Notes under the pieces: model-generated
Databases searched by the model: none
What the model was told of the DNA's origin: nothing
Seen by the model: the letters and a program-made list of their open reading frames with translations, nothing else
Source of the DNA: Parietichytrium sp. I65-24A
Lineage: Eukaryota; Sar; Bigyra; Thraustochytrida; Thraustochytriidae
DNA: 64,000 bases
Assembly: GCA_012862575.1 (NCBI GenBank)
Contig: BLSF01000006.1
Coordinates: 558,001 to 622,000 of the forward strand
Direction: 5' to 3'
Made by a program: the position numbers and the translations under genes
Shown: piece by piece, positions 41,100 to 51,663 of the stretch
Layout: every line of letters begins with the position of its first letter
Position numbering within the stretch: position 1 is the first letter of the stretch

Positions 41100-43303
41100 C
41101 TCCTTCGCGTTTTAGGAACACAAAGTGCTCTTTAGTTCACCCACCACGCGGGCTGTGTTGATGAATTGGTGCTGCTTTTGCAGAGCAAGACTGGGATCTA
41201 GAAGGTATCGCTGACCTGTGGTAAGTTGTACAGACGACGATTTGGTACGCAGGCAAGGCACGTGAGTTGTACATGAACAAACTATTCTTGCGGCCAGTAG
41301 TAATTAGGCTTGAGAGCACCAGGCATGGAGTCATCTGCAGGCAAGCTGCCAAACCTGCTGGGTTGTACTGATGAGAGCTAGAATTTGGTCGTTGAAGTTG
41401 CGCTCTGTTCGACCTCCCGGCGAGCCGGACTTTGAGTCATCATCGCATTCGACCAGCAACTCCCACTGACTAATCTTTCCTTGGCTCGCACCTTGAGTGT
41501 TTGTGCGAAGCACGCTGTCGTCGTCATGCTATTTAGCTTCGTGCTGCTCGATCGTTCTATTTGCAGTCCTGGCTCATACATTCGCTCTCAGCATATGCGT
41601 TACAATTATTCAGAGTTGACACTTCTCGCTACTCGCAAATGCCATTGTCAACTTTAGTTCTTTATCTTCTTTATCTTGATTTTTACAGATGAAACAAATG
41701 ATAATAAGTACAACAAGTTTTGCTCATCATCATACCCGGCCCGGGTGGCCCAGACCTGAGGCGGCTCGTCCGGGTTCAACGGTCAGCTTTGTTCACACCC
41801 CTTTTCGAATAAAGCCTATGTCACGCCATAGGAACCGAATACTAACAATGACGGCAAAGTGCTAAGTCCCACTATGGCAGAGGTTACAGCGGCTCATCAG
41901 CGGTAAGCTTAGCGTTCGCTTCTGCTGTTTTCGTACCGATACTAGTACAGATAGCTATACCTAGTGTAAGTGTGCTTTGAGCTATTCAATAGCTACCGTG
42001 TACCTATAGGACCGGAGTTCAATTCTGAAAACGAAGAACCAGAACCAAAACTAAATAAATACTGAGTTCCACCATAGTAGGCAGCTGGCAAGCTGGAGCA
42101 AACAATGAGCATTACCAGTACTAGTACTCATACCGAACTTGAAAGTCCGGTTCGCGTCAATGTTCCATGTGACGCAAACCTGCGCTCCGGACTAGCAACT
42201 AGTGCACAGAAGACGTGAACGTTCTCTCCCACATGTCTGTGGGCCCATCTGACGCATGAGGGGGCAGCCGTCGCGAGGGGCGCATTCATTTTTAGTTGGT
42301 CCCCTCTCCCCGGTTCTTGGCTTACGTGGCAAATGCGGAACTACTACGAAACTCACTACCTTTCATATAGCAGTACTATTGGTGCGTGCCCAACCAGGAA
42401 AAGACTAGCACTCGGCAAGGTTCACTAGGACACTCCTTAGGTCTAGCAGTAGATTACGGACAGCCTACGTTTTTTGACAGGTTGGAGGCTTTTGGCTATC
42501 TCCGAGCTTTGAAAACAAGGAATCCCGACGAAAATCTCGCGCCTTGGCATGAGTTGGCCGGGTCCTGAGCGGAAATGGAGAAATGGAGCGGTGCTGTTAT
42601 CGCAGCAAAGTGGATGCTGTGCTACGTGGTGTACGTGGAGTCATCTCGGCCACTTCACGTTCTTTTAGCTGCGTATTTCTAAAAGTATAAAATTAATTGG
42701 CTCCGAGTCCTTCGAGAAAAGTCACGCTGGCAAATCACATCTTCTCAATGGACGCGCAGCTACTGTTTACTATAGCCGACTCCCACTCCGCACTCCCAAA
42801 CTCCTATTCCCTTCCGCTACCAGCAAACATAGACCCTATTAGGCCTCCATACGGAGACTTCCTAGCGACTCGTGCAGGGATCTACTAGGAGGGCTAGCGA
42901 GGATGACGAAATGGTAAGGGGTCATAGGGAAGATTGCGAAGTGTAGCAGGGAATGCAGGAGTATTAGCACGCGGCCTAGGGACGTGTCTGTGGGGGAGAA
43001 GAGAAGGAAGAAAGAAAGAGAGAACGAAAGAAAGACAGAAAAAGAAAGAAAGACGGAAGAGTACGCGGAGAGAGTGCGACGGTAAAAGTGCGACGGTAAA
43101 AGTGCGAGCAGGGACAGTGGTAGCGGCTTGGTGTACAGTTGTGCAGTGTTGTGCAGTGCGGTCGCCTGAGTATAGAGCATAGAGAGCATAGAACGAACAT
43201 AGAGCGTAGAGCACAGAGCATAGAGTCTCGCAGGCGGCTGGCTGGCTGTGGTACGCGGCAGTGAGGAACAGGAGCAGGCAACAGGGAACAGGGAACAGGC
43301 ACG
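41100..43303. other. 2.2-kb intergenic between divergent RND and SEC63 genes
   Basis: This holds a purine-rich GAAAGAAAGA tract (about 42995-43065), a repeated TAAAAGTGCGACGG word (43066-43106) and an AGAGCATAGAG reiteration (43175-43228) just before SEC63. These probably lie in its promoter or leader. No gene is supported. Confidence 0.5.
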
Positions 43304-45265
43304 ATGGGCAGGCTCGAGTATGATGACGCGGGGTTCGCGTACTTTGGGATAGGGCTGGGAACGTGCTTCTTGGTGCCGTTCACGATGAGCTTCGGCATGT
43401 CGGTGTTCCGCGCGCTGACGGGCAGCTCTAGCGCAGAGTTCTCCAGTTTCAAGGCGCGCACGGCGCTGGAGAAACGTAAGGTGGAGAGCGTGGAGAAGGA
43501 GAAAGGGCTGAAGGGACTGCTGACGCAGTCATTCTACGTGCGGCTTGCAGTGGTCGTAGTGGGTTGGCTATTTGTGGCGTATCTGTTTTCTACGGTGCAA
43601 GGCGAGCATGGGGAGGTGGTGCAGTTTGACCCGTGGCAAATCCTTGGGTTGGAAGAAGGGGCCGCGGAGAAAAAGATTAAGAGCGCATACCGCAAACTGA
43701 GTCTGGTTCATCACCCTGACAGAACGCTTAACAAGGACCCCGATGAACGCGCGAAATCTACGATGCTTTTCGAACGCATCCAAAAAGCGCACGAAATCCT
43801 CACCGATGCTGACGCATACCAGAGGTTTCTTGAGACGGGCAGCCCTGATGGCTCACGGTCGATGGAGGTTTCCATCGGGCTGCCCAAATTTCTCATGGAG
43901 AAGAGAAACCATAATCTTGTATTAGTGGTGTATCTCTTGGTCCTTGTCGTTGTCACACCCATCAGCGTTGGTACTTGGTACATGAACTCGAAGCTCTACG
44001 GGGACCGCCTCATCTTGAATGACTCGTATAACTTATTCATCTATCTCGTGGACAAAGGCATGCCACTCAAGTACCTCCCCGAGGTGTTGGCTCTTTCTGC
44101 AGAGTTCCGCAAGATGGAGGTTCGCAGTAAGAAAGATCTGCAGTTGATTGAAAAGCTCCGTAGCGATTTGATTGCGAAGAACAGGATGGCCACTGAGCAC
44201 TGCAAGAAGGTTGAGCAAGGCCAGATGTTCCAGCGCTGGCCCGCTTGTGACCGTGCGAACGTCTTGATCCACGCGCATTTGTCTCGCATGACCGATGATC
44301 TTTCGCCAACTCTTCGCGAGGACCTTGATTTTATCTTGAAAAAGTCCAAGCTATTGATCGGCGCTATGTACGATACCATTAGCCAGTCTCGGCATCTGCG
44401 ATCCGTAGAGAACATTATTGAATTTGAGCAGTTCATGTCCCAAGCTCTGTGGGTGGGAGACTCCTCCTTGGAGCAACTCCCCCATGTTGATGCAAAAGTC
44501 GCTCGCCGGGCTGCGGTTGGTAAGATTAACAGTGTTCGCGATCTCGTCTCCGCGGACGACGAAAAGCGTGAGAAGCTCCTGAAGCACATTGAAGGATCGC
44601 TGGAGCAAAAGGATGTGATCGACACCATCCCGTTGCTTCCAAAGGTGGAGTTTAATCTCCAGGTCGGTGTCATCGCTCATGAAAAACCTGATGGTTCTTT
44701 GGAGTTCGAGGAGAAATCCTGTGAAGGCGACATTCTGACGGCTTCGGTGGAGTTAGTACGCTCCCACCAGCTTGGGCCTGTACACGCCCCATACCTGCCG
44801 TTCTTGAAGGAGGAGGAGTGGGTGGTTATTTTTTGCAAGGCTAACGACTCAAATATTCTGGCTCAAGTGACCTTGAAAGGCACTACTCCAATTCTGCGCG
44901 AGAAAATCCAGTTCCCGTCAAAAGGCTTCTTGAAGCCAGGCAATCACTCCTTCGACTTTTACCTCATGCCAAACGGGTACATGGGGTTGAACGAGAAGGT
45001 CGTGGGCAAACTCGAACTGTTGCCAGAGGGTTCCGTGAAACCAGCTGAAGTCCACCCTGATGATCTTGCTCTCGAAAATGAGCCAACTTTGTTTGAGGAA
45101 GCTTTCGGAAGACCGCAATTGGAAGAAGACTCTGACTTTGCAGATTCGGACAACGAGGATTCCGCCAATACTCCTGGGCCCGCCAAGAAAAAGGGAGAAG
45201 CTAGTGCCAACGATGCCGAGGCTGATGACGACCTTACCGACACGGAGCCGAAGAAGGAAAAGTAG
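43304..45265 (+). CDS. SEC63: SEC63, ER translocon J-domain protein
   Basis: This intronless gene encodes 653 residues. SEC63 works with the SEC61 channel and recruits the ER Hsp70 BiP to pull or ratchet polypeptides into the ER. The layout is canonical. Two membrane spans (about 11-31 and 75-97) come first, then a lumenal J domain (FDPWQILGLEEGA through HEILTDADAYQRFLE) with the essential HPD triplet at 137-139. A third span (about 203-226) follows, then a cytosolic SEC63/Brl-type region and a strongly acidic C-terminal tail (EEDSDFADSDNEDS, DDDLTDTEPKKEK) as in yeast and animals. Length matches the yeast protein closely. A run of A residues follows the stop within 30 bp. Confidence 0.96.
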   Translation: MGRLEYDDAGFAYFGIGLGTCFLVPFTMSFGMSVFRALTGSSSAEFSSFKARTALEKRKVESVEKEKGLKGLLTQSFYVRLAVVVVGWLFVAYLFSTVQGEHGEVVQFDPWQILGLEEGAAEKKIKSAYRKLSLVHHPDRTLNKDPDERAKSTMLFERIQKAHEILTDADAYQRFLETGSPDGSRSMEVSIGLPKFLMEKRNHNLVLVVYLLVLVVVTPISVGTWYMNSKLYGDRLILNDSYNLFIYLVDKGMPLKYLPEVLALSAEFRKMEVRSKKDLQLIEKLRSDLIAKNRMATEHCKKVEQGQMFQRWPACDRANVLIHAHLSRMTDDLSPTLREDLDFILKKSKLLIGAMYDTISQSRHLRSVENIIEFEQFMSQALWVGDSSLEQLPHVDAKVARRAAVGKINSVRDLVSADDEKREKLLKHIEGSLEQKDVIDTIPLLPKVEFNLQVGVIAHEKPDGSLEFEEKSCEGDILTASVELVRSHQLGPVHAPYLPFLKEEEWVVIFCKANDSNILAQVTLKGTTPILREKIQFPSKGFLKPGNHSFDFYLMPNGYMGLNEKVVGKLELLPEGSVKPAEVHPDDLALENEPTLFEEAFGRPQLEEDSDFADSDNEDSANTPGPAKKKGEASANDAEADDDLTDTEPKKEK

Positions 45266-45592
45266 ACAGAGCGTGCCTATTTGTGCTTTATCCATTTAAA
45301 AAAAAAACTCTATATTTCGAAATTTCGTGATTGTGCGCATTCTTATTGCACAATTTGCATTCGACATACTTGAACAATAAACCAAAGGCACGCTGAATTG
45401 TGTGAATCTTTAAATCTACAAATAACGTCTTGTCATTACTACGGTCTTGTATGACAGGACGAGTCAAGGCATTTCATGCTCGCTGCACCACATCACAGTG
45501 TTTGCCGGGTTCCAATTCTCAAAGCCTGATCTTTGTTCGCCATCCCAGTCTCCTTGAACTTTTCAAACTCGTGCTGCGCAACTTTTCAGCAC
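45266..45592. other. short intergenic between convergent genes
   Basis: An A-rich run lies at 45297-45308 in the SEC63 3' flank. Nothing else is seen. Confidence 0.5.
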
Positions 45593-47689
45593 TCAGGTAG
45601 CGCATTCTTCCTTCCTCGGGCGCTTTTGAAGGTCTTTGGCCGACGACCTGAGCTTTCTCTTTTTTTTGAGCTTCTTCTTAACCGCTTTCTCATCTTGAGA
45701 GAATGTCGACTTGAACGCCATGACCTTTTTCCGTTCAAACTCAGTAAAATGACTGCATAGATCGTGTAGAGATGCAAATCTGTGCTTGATTTGCTGAGTC
45801 GAACCTGACCCAGATATGACAATCTCTTTGTTTTGGTTGATCGCCTTGAGAACCTTATACTTCATTTTTTCAAACGCCATCTTCTTGGGACCCTTGGGGC
45901 CTTTGATCAAGTCGCTCTCCTGCAAGTTCACGGCCTCGTTTATGCACTCCAGAACCCGTTTTGCAGCAAACTTGGGCCGTTTGATTGCCGGGCTAACCTG
46001 ACGGACGGTTTTCAACAAAGAGTAATAAGCACTTTGGTTGAGTTCCTTCAGCTCTTGCTGGCGCCCCAAATCACCAGCTGCTTCACTAGATAATCTTTGA
46101 AAATGGTCAAGCATATTTTTGCACCATTCTCGCGAAATCACATCAGGCCTCAATGGCCGCACTGTTACTGGACAAGAAGATGTATTCGGCGACTCCGTTT
46201 GATTCTCAGCACAAGCCTCTGTCTTGGGGTCTTTCTTATCGCTCGAAATTGGAATTTCAAAGTCACTAGCGATTGAACCCATGTTTTCAGTTTTCACAGT
46301 CTGAGTTTGAGAAGCAAACGGAGTTTGTGCATCTTTCTCCGCTGCCTGAGGTACATGCTCTCCAGCACTTAAAGAGTTTGGGGCGCCAAGTTTCGGTGAA
46401 GATGCAGAGGTTCCAGAAGTGTCTGAAGATGCGCTCGATTGTTTACGAACCAAGAACCGCATGTCCAAAATAGGCGGTGGATCTGATGACCTTGGGTTCG
46501 CCGTTTCTGTTGAAGCCTGCTGCGCCCCTAGATCGCTTGTGGGCACAGTCCCCACGTGACTAGAATCAACAGAACCTTGCTTCACTTGAGGAACGTCCAA
46601 AATTGTTGCATGGAGATTCGTCGCGGTTGGCTCCACTTCCAAAGTGGCGGACGGAGTTTCAAATGCAGACACTGGCTCTTTCTTCACTGCAATACGGCTA
46701 AAATCTGTGGCTCCATCAGCAGACTGACGCTGTTTGTGGAACACACTTTGTCCGTCGTCCAGATAATCTTCGAAATGATCTGGTAGCTCCTTCTTGACCG
46801 TTGGCTCGCTCTGTATTACGCTTTGCCGAGTAGCAGCGGAGTTCTCATGCTGATCGAAAGATTCCTGAACGTCCGTCCTTTCTTCCTCTTCATCAGTGGA
46901 CTCATCATCGCATTCCAGCCAAGGTTTGCCAGTATATGGCTCCCAAAAGCATGTGCCGAGAGACTGCAAATACTCTTCAGTCTCGTTCCATTTATGGTCC
47001 TCGAGAGAGGGCCACTCCAAGATGCCATCCTGACAAAGCACAACTCTAATCTCCTCTTGAAAAGGTTTGTTGAGTTCAGCTTGTTGCTGAATCAAACAAA
47101 CATGATCGTTATTCTCCAAAAAACTAACTACAAAACCTTCACGAGTCACACAAGGCCATTTAAGCGTGAAGTACTTTCTGAGAACTGACTTCTGCCCTTC
47201 TGCGCGTGCTGCGAGAGCCCTCGCCCTTAACCCCTCCGTTTCCTTCGCTTTGGCGGGGGGAAAAAACGTTGGATTAGTGCGCTGGAACGCCGCAAGTATA
47301 AATTCAGCATTCTTCAACGCTATCGACAAAACTTTCCCACATACTGGAGCAGATATTCTCAGCTTCTCCAGTTCGTGCAAAGCCGACTCGCTTTGCACAA
47401 TGATGTCATCACCATTGCACGCCGCAAGCTGTCTGGCCAAGGAGTGCACGTTCGCAAGTGAATCCCGATGCTCCTTCTCCAACATCTTTAACTCTGCTTT
47501 CAGCCCCTCTTGGATGCTTTTTCGGTACTCTTTACTCTTGAGTTCAAAAGATGCGGGTTTCGCGGAGCGGAGACTTGCTCTTTCTTCAATATCCACGTGG
47601 TTCAACAACATGTTCCAACGTCCCGCCGTTGTTGGCCCATCTCTTGCATCGAGATTTCGCCTAGCAGATTCATCGGAGATACCATTCAT
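45593..47689 (-). CDS. basic, probably nuclear protein of unknown function
   Basis: The first in-frame ATG gives 698 residues with no intron. The N-terminal third has coiled-coil-like helices (SIQEGLKAELKMLEKEHRD). The middle holds a compact module with Trp-Pro motifs (LKWPCVTREGFVVSFLEN, GILEWPSLEDHKW, CFWEPYTGKPWLE) that could be a beta-rich fold. A long acidic, Ser/Thr-rich disordered linker follows (~300-500). A conserved-looking helical C-terminus (REWCKNMLDHFQRL, SAYYSLLKTVRQVSP) then ends in a strong nuclear-type basic cluster (KKKLKKKRKLRSS). I do not recognise the family. Its promoter faces that of the EI24-like gene across 2.3 kb. Confidence 0.75.
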   Translation of the reverse strand: MNGISDESARRNLDARDGPTTAGRWNMLLNHVDIEERASLRSAKPASFELKSKEYRKSIQEGLKAELKMLEKEHRDSLANVHSLARQLAACNGDDIIVQSESALHELEKLRISAPVCGKVLSIALKNAEFILAAFQRTNPTFFPPAKAKETEGLRARALAARAEGQKSVLRKYFTLKWPCVTREGFVVSFLENNDHVCLIQQQAELNKPFQEEIRVVLCQDGILEWPSLEDHKWNETEEYLQSLGTCFWEPYTGKPWLECDDESTDEEEERTDVQESFDQHENSAATRQSVIQSEPTVKKELPDHFEDYLDDGQSVFHKQRQSADGATDFSRIAVKKEPVSAFETPSATLEVEPTATNLHATILDVPQVKQGSVDSSHVGTVPTSDLGAQQASTETANPRSSDPPPILDMRFLVRKQSSASSDTSGTSASSPKLGAPNSLSAGEHVPQAAEKDAQTPFASQTQTVKTENMGSIASDFEIPISSDKKDPKTEACAENQTESPNTSSCPVTVRPLRPDVISREWCKNMLDHFQRLSSEAAGDLGRQQELKELNQSAYYSLLKTVRQVSPAIKRPKFAAKRVLECINEAVNLQESDLIKGPKGPKKMAFEKMKYKVLKAINQNKEIVISGSGSTQQIKHRFASLHDLCSHFTEFERKKVMAFKSTFSQDEKAVKKKLKKKRKLRSSAKDLQKRPRKEECAT

Positions 47690-48268
47690 GGAGACCTTGT
47701 GGGCGACTCTGCCCGCACCAATCTCCGGCGAAACCTTACTCCTTCCCACCACTCCCTCTTTCCGCTCAGCTACTACCACCACCAACAATACAACAACAAC
47801 CCTGCGCCCACACCGCAACCCTGTCGCCCTCAGTCAACTGCTCCCTTTGGCGCAGTGCGCTGCTCTTACCGCCAGTCCCCACAGTACTCAGTACTCAGTA
47901 TGCGACCCACAGCGCGGACACTTCTCGCGCTTGTAAACGGGACGGGTTCTTCGCTAGCAGAGAGACTAGGACAATCTCCATCCACTCCTATTCAATTTTT
48001 AGAAGCGAGTGAAGAGCACGCTCCGAGGACTACTCATGGCTCTAGCTAGCTGCTAGCTTTGCTGTCTATGCACAGCTACCGTCCTCCTACAGCACGCCGT
48101 AGCGCGATGGGTGAAGGTAGCTAGCTACTAGAGGGGGTTAGTGACAAGGAGAACCAACTGTTTTTTTGAAAACAGAATTTCTTTTAATCTATTTTTAAAA
48201 AATTACATAAATAGCATGACATGAATGAGACATCCCACCCTGTGAAGGAAGGATGTAAGAAGGGAGAT

Positions 48269-48298
48269 GGAAGGAAGGAAGGAAGGAAGGAAGGAAGG
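48269..48298. repeat. GGAA microsatellite
   Basis: About 7.5 uninterrupted GGAA units, flanked by imperfect purine-rich sequence. Confidence 0.9.
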
Positions 48299-49011
48299 AG
48301 GAAAGGAGGAGAGGAGCTCGGCGATCGGTTCTGCAGTGGAGAACCGTATCGGCAAACGAGGAACCAGAATTCAGGACGCAACTAGCGAGACATTGTTCTG
48401 CGAGCACATGCCTCGCCTTCTGTCTCTGCACACGGAGGGTCCCGAAGAGTCCATTGCTTGCTGGGAGCCCAGGGATACGAACGACTCCGGGAACGAGGAG
48501 TTTCAGAGACGCTTGGCTCTTATTCACGGTTTGTTCAAGTACTCTTGTGCGACCGATCGATGCCGGTACTGAGCATCCCAGAGACCCCGAGGTTGCGATT
48601 GGAGCATGTGTAGGTTCCGGGCGACAGCTTGCAGGAATCGAAGCGCTTTTAAAGGTGGCAGGCCGACCAAAAGCTCTGAGCTGCCAAAGTGCAGATCATT
48701 CGGTGCGACTAAAGAAACGAGTTTTCCATGCCAAGACTTTAGTGCGATGCGTTGTGCCATGAGTGGCCGAGCAGAGCTTGAACAAAGACGACTCGCCGAA
48801 CACCAGAGAGTCAGAACTCAACCGTTTCCGAGAGCTTGGACTCGGAGCTTTGTGATGTCGCGGGAAGCTTTCGCGAAGAATTCGGTACACCTTTGCAGTG
48901 GCACTTGATGGATCCACGCTGCTCCAGCATGACTCCACAGCACCAGGCTAGTCGTTTGCTGTGAGGTCTTTCTGAGCACTGTGTCATTTCAGACTCTCAA
49001 TTCTGCACTCT

Positions 49012-49147
49012 TCAGACATTCAGACATTCAGACATTCAGACATCCAGACATCCAGACATTCAGACATTCGGAATTCGGACATTCAGACATTCAGACATTC
49101 AGATATTCAGATATTCAGACATTCAAACGCTCAGACACTCAGATTCG
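49012..49147. repeat. imperfect tandem octamer array (ACATTCAG)n
   Basis: About 16 copies of ACATTCAG, with variants ACATCCAG, ATATTCAG and ACACTCAG, are interrupted once by CGGAATTCGG. The unit variants are grouped (two ACATCCAG together, two ATATTCAG together), as expected from local slippage. Confidence 0.9.
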
Positions 49148-49976
49148 GAATACTTTACGGTCGACCCATCAACGCTGGTTCATGCTGGTTCCCTCGTCTG
49201 GGCTCATTCCAATCTCGCAACAGGCCTTTTGCAGTGATGGGGTTTGATGGGGGGCCTGGAGGGGCGGCAGGTTCCCGAAAAGCTTACTACGAGTGACTCG
49301 TCATAACAACACTACTGGTAATAATCAGCCGACACGATGACTATTCATGCAGTAACGCTCGATAGCAGCTACTCAGAGCGTGCAGCCGGGTGTGTAGGAC
49401 TCACGCTCCAGGAAATTATGTATCGAGCTTACCAGCAGGGATGGGAGTAAACTTGACAGTGAATTCTGTATGGCACGATGGCACGGCAAGGATATGATTA
49501 CTATTAGCTACGAGAAAGATGTGCGTGAGAGAGGGAGTGACTGATAGTAGTACACTCCGTGGCTGGACAACGAGATTAGTAGTGCCCAAGACGTTTGCTG
49601 TACAGTGGCGGTTAGCAGCTAGATAGGCTAGAGCTAGTACCAAGCAGTTGTGAGGGAGGCACACTGTGGCAGGAGACACATGGAGACACAGTGTAATGCA
49701 AACCATCTTGAGGTGAGTGATGAAGGTGCGGACATCGACAAAACCACAATCGACCGGAGGAAGTGGAGGAAGTGGAGAAAGTAAAGGTGTGTAACATTTG
49801 CAGATCCTTTGGCAAGCGATAGGCACTTGACTGACATTGCGTTACATTGAAGCTATAAACTTCTGCCAAGTTGGTGTGAAGCCAAAGACAGAACTTGGAG
49901 ACAGAGACTGACGTCGAGGCCAGACGGGAAGGACAGGGCAGGACAGGGCAGGACAAAACAAGCAAAGCAGAGCAAG

Positions 49977-50903
49977 ATGGGAATGCGACAGTCGGTTCCC
50001 ACGGAGGAGCACGAGGAGCATCCTCTGAAGCAGCTTGTAAACAAGCGCCCGGAAAAGCACCTCAAGCAGTTTGCAAGAGGTGTGCTCTGCGCGCTGCAAG
50101 GATTGAAGGCTAGCTACAAGAACCGCGACGTGGTGGATGCGGAGAAAAAGCTTGTCAAGGCACTCTTGTGGGAGTTTGTGAAAGTGTACGCCATTGTCAT
50201 CACATTGCTGGCCGTTTTCTGGCCCGTCACTGTAACTATCGCCTTCGCATCTCCTGGAACCATCTTGAACATCTTTCAGACAGCACCTGTAGTGGCGCTG
50301 AATTTGCTTCGGAACCCGAAGAATGTCGACCTATTCCAAGACGTGTTCATCAGCGAGCTGAAGGACGTGGATCCTGAGTTGAGCGAAACTTTGCAAGAGG
50401 TCTGGAAAGAAAACCGTCGCCGCAGCCTTTTCTCAAAATTGAGGATGAGCTACCACTTTGCGTTCTGGTCAGCGCTTGCAAACGTCATTGGCATCTTGCC
50501 CTTCGGCAGCATCTTTAGTACGGCGGCACAGTCTATCTTGGTCGCAGAGAGTTTCTCGCACCGCATTTTGGAGCCTTACATCAATTCCCTCAAAGGTTAC
50601 AAGGCAAAGGAGCAGTTCCTGAGGCGCAATTACTTCGTTCTGCTCGGTTACTCGCTGCCAATGTCTTTGCTAAACACCATCCCGATCGTGAACGTTTACG
50701 TCATCGTACATGCCCAAGCCGGAGCTGCCCATTTGCTCAAATACTGCATCAAGAAGCCAGAAGAACTTGAAGAAACTTCGAGCCCAAGGGCCTCTATTTC
50801 CAGCACCACCTCCAAGGCGAGTAAGCGCAAGAGCACCAAGTCAGTGGCTGAGAATCCGGCTGAGGACGAGTGCCTGGCCCAGGAAAGTACTTCTGTGCAG
50901 TAA
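49977..50903 (+). CDS. EI24/CysZ-like integral membrane protein
   Basis: This intronless gene encodes 308 residues. Hydrophobic spans occur at about 65-95, 155-185 and 215-260. The block SHRILEPYINSLKGY, followed by FVLLGYSLPMSLLNTIPIVNVYVIVHAQAGAAHLL, is the pattern of the EI24/CysZ/LDS (RRT8) superfamily: a re-entrant IP-x-N-x region and a small-residue GA motif before the last helix. Members sit in the ER, lipid droplets or plasma membrane. EI24 takes part in autophagy, while fungal relatives are lipid-droplet or spore-wall proteins, so the role here is open. The N-terminus has MG followed by Ser/Arg residues. The C-terminus is a Ser/Lys-rich cytosolic tail. Confidence 0.7.
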   Translation: MGMRQSVPTEEHEEHPLKQLVNKRPEKHLKQFARGVLCALQGLKASYKNRDVVDAEKKLVKALLWEFVKVYAIVITLLAVFWPVTVTIAFASPGTILNIFQTAPVVALNLLRNPKNVDLFQDVFISELKDVDPELSETLQEVWKENRRRSLFSKLRMSYHFAFWSALANVIGILPFGSIFSTAAQSILVAESFSHRILEPYINSLKGYKAKEQFLRRNYFVLLGYSLPMSLLNTIPIVNVYVIVHAQAGAAHLLKYCIKKPEELEETSSPRASISSTTSKASKRKSTKSVAENPAEDECLAQESTSVQ

Positions 50904-51663
50904 CGCCGGAGTACTTTTTTTGATTTTGTTAATAGTCATAATTTTATAATCATCTAATTTTTATTGACGAGCGTCGAGTCTTATTCCATGTGCTCTCATA
51001 TAATAATTTACTCTTCGATGCGCTTGGAAGGGTCGTGCCTCGAGAGCCTGTGCCTTTGAACCAAGCGCAAGTAAACCCATGTTTCCACAGCGAGAACGAA
51101 ACAAAAATTATTTCACTTCAGCGAACGAACATTCACGTATGGCGTGCCTCATGCTCCATGCCTTGTATCATTCGCACTGCGATATATTTCTTTTCACCTA
51201 GCCAGTTACCTGTTACGTGTCATAAACAAACCGTCCCTTAAAATTCCGGGAATGGAACTACCGGTACAAGACCCGGCTCAAAGCGGTAGTTACACAAAGT
51301 TGGTTGTCAGGGAATAGATGAGTTAGGAAAATCAACCAAACCAAAAATAAACCAAACCAAACTAAACCAAACCAATCTGAGAGCGAAGAGTGAAGAGTGA
51401 AGAGTGACAGAAAACAATTGCAGAAAGTTAGAACCTCGAACCAACTGCAATCCCACAACACAGGCGTCTCGCGGAAGGGACGCACCACGCGCGTGGCAAA
51501 AGTCAGGCGCTGCTCAGAGCCTGCCAGGGTGACGCGAACGTACACTTGTTCAAGTTCTCAGACGTCCCAACAAGAAGTTGTGGGGCTGGAGGGAAAGAAG
51601 AGCAAGCTGCTCTCTGGAAGCGAAAGGTCGAGTGGACGAAAGAGAGGAAGAAGCAGAGTGAAA
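50904..51663. other. intergenic, promoter and leader of ASPM
   Basis: AACCAAACC reiterations lie at 51331-51376. The ASPM reading frame is open from 51397 to the ATG at 51664 but has no ATG. This stretch is Ser/Arg/Lys-rich and could be an untranslated leader or, less likely, coding from a non-AUG start. Confidence 0.5.

Larger units (their letters stand above)
47690..49976. other. 2.3-kb intergenic with microsatellites
   Basis: This contains a TAGCTAGCTACTAG-type patch (about 48045-48130), a GGAA array (48269-48298) and an octamer array (49012-49147). CAGTACTCAGTACTCAGTA lies just upstream of the 698-residue gene (about 47881-47899). No gene is supported. Confidence 0.5.

Noticed and set aside
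41740-41785. tRNA-like words (GGGTTCAACGG) near 41768, and similar ones at 12371 and 31366
   Set aside because: The B-box does not end in CC, and I could not build a full cloverleaf with an A-box and acceptor stem.
51397-51663. 89-codon in-frame extension upstream of the ASPM start
   Set aside because: There is no ATG; it begins at a GTG and has no ASH-domain residues. It is kept only as a possible untranslated leader.
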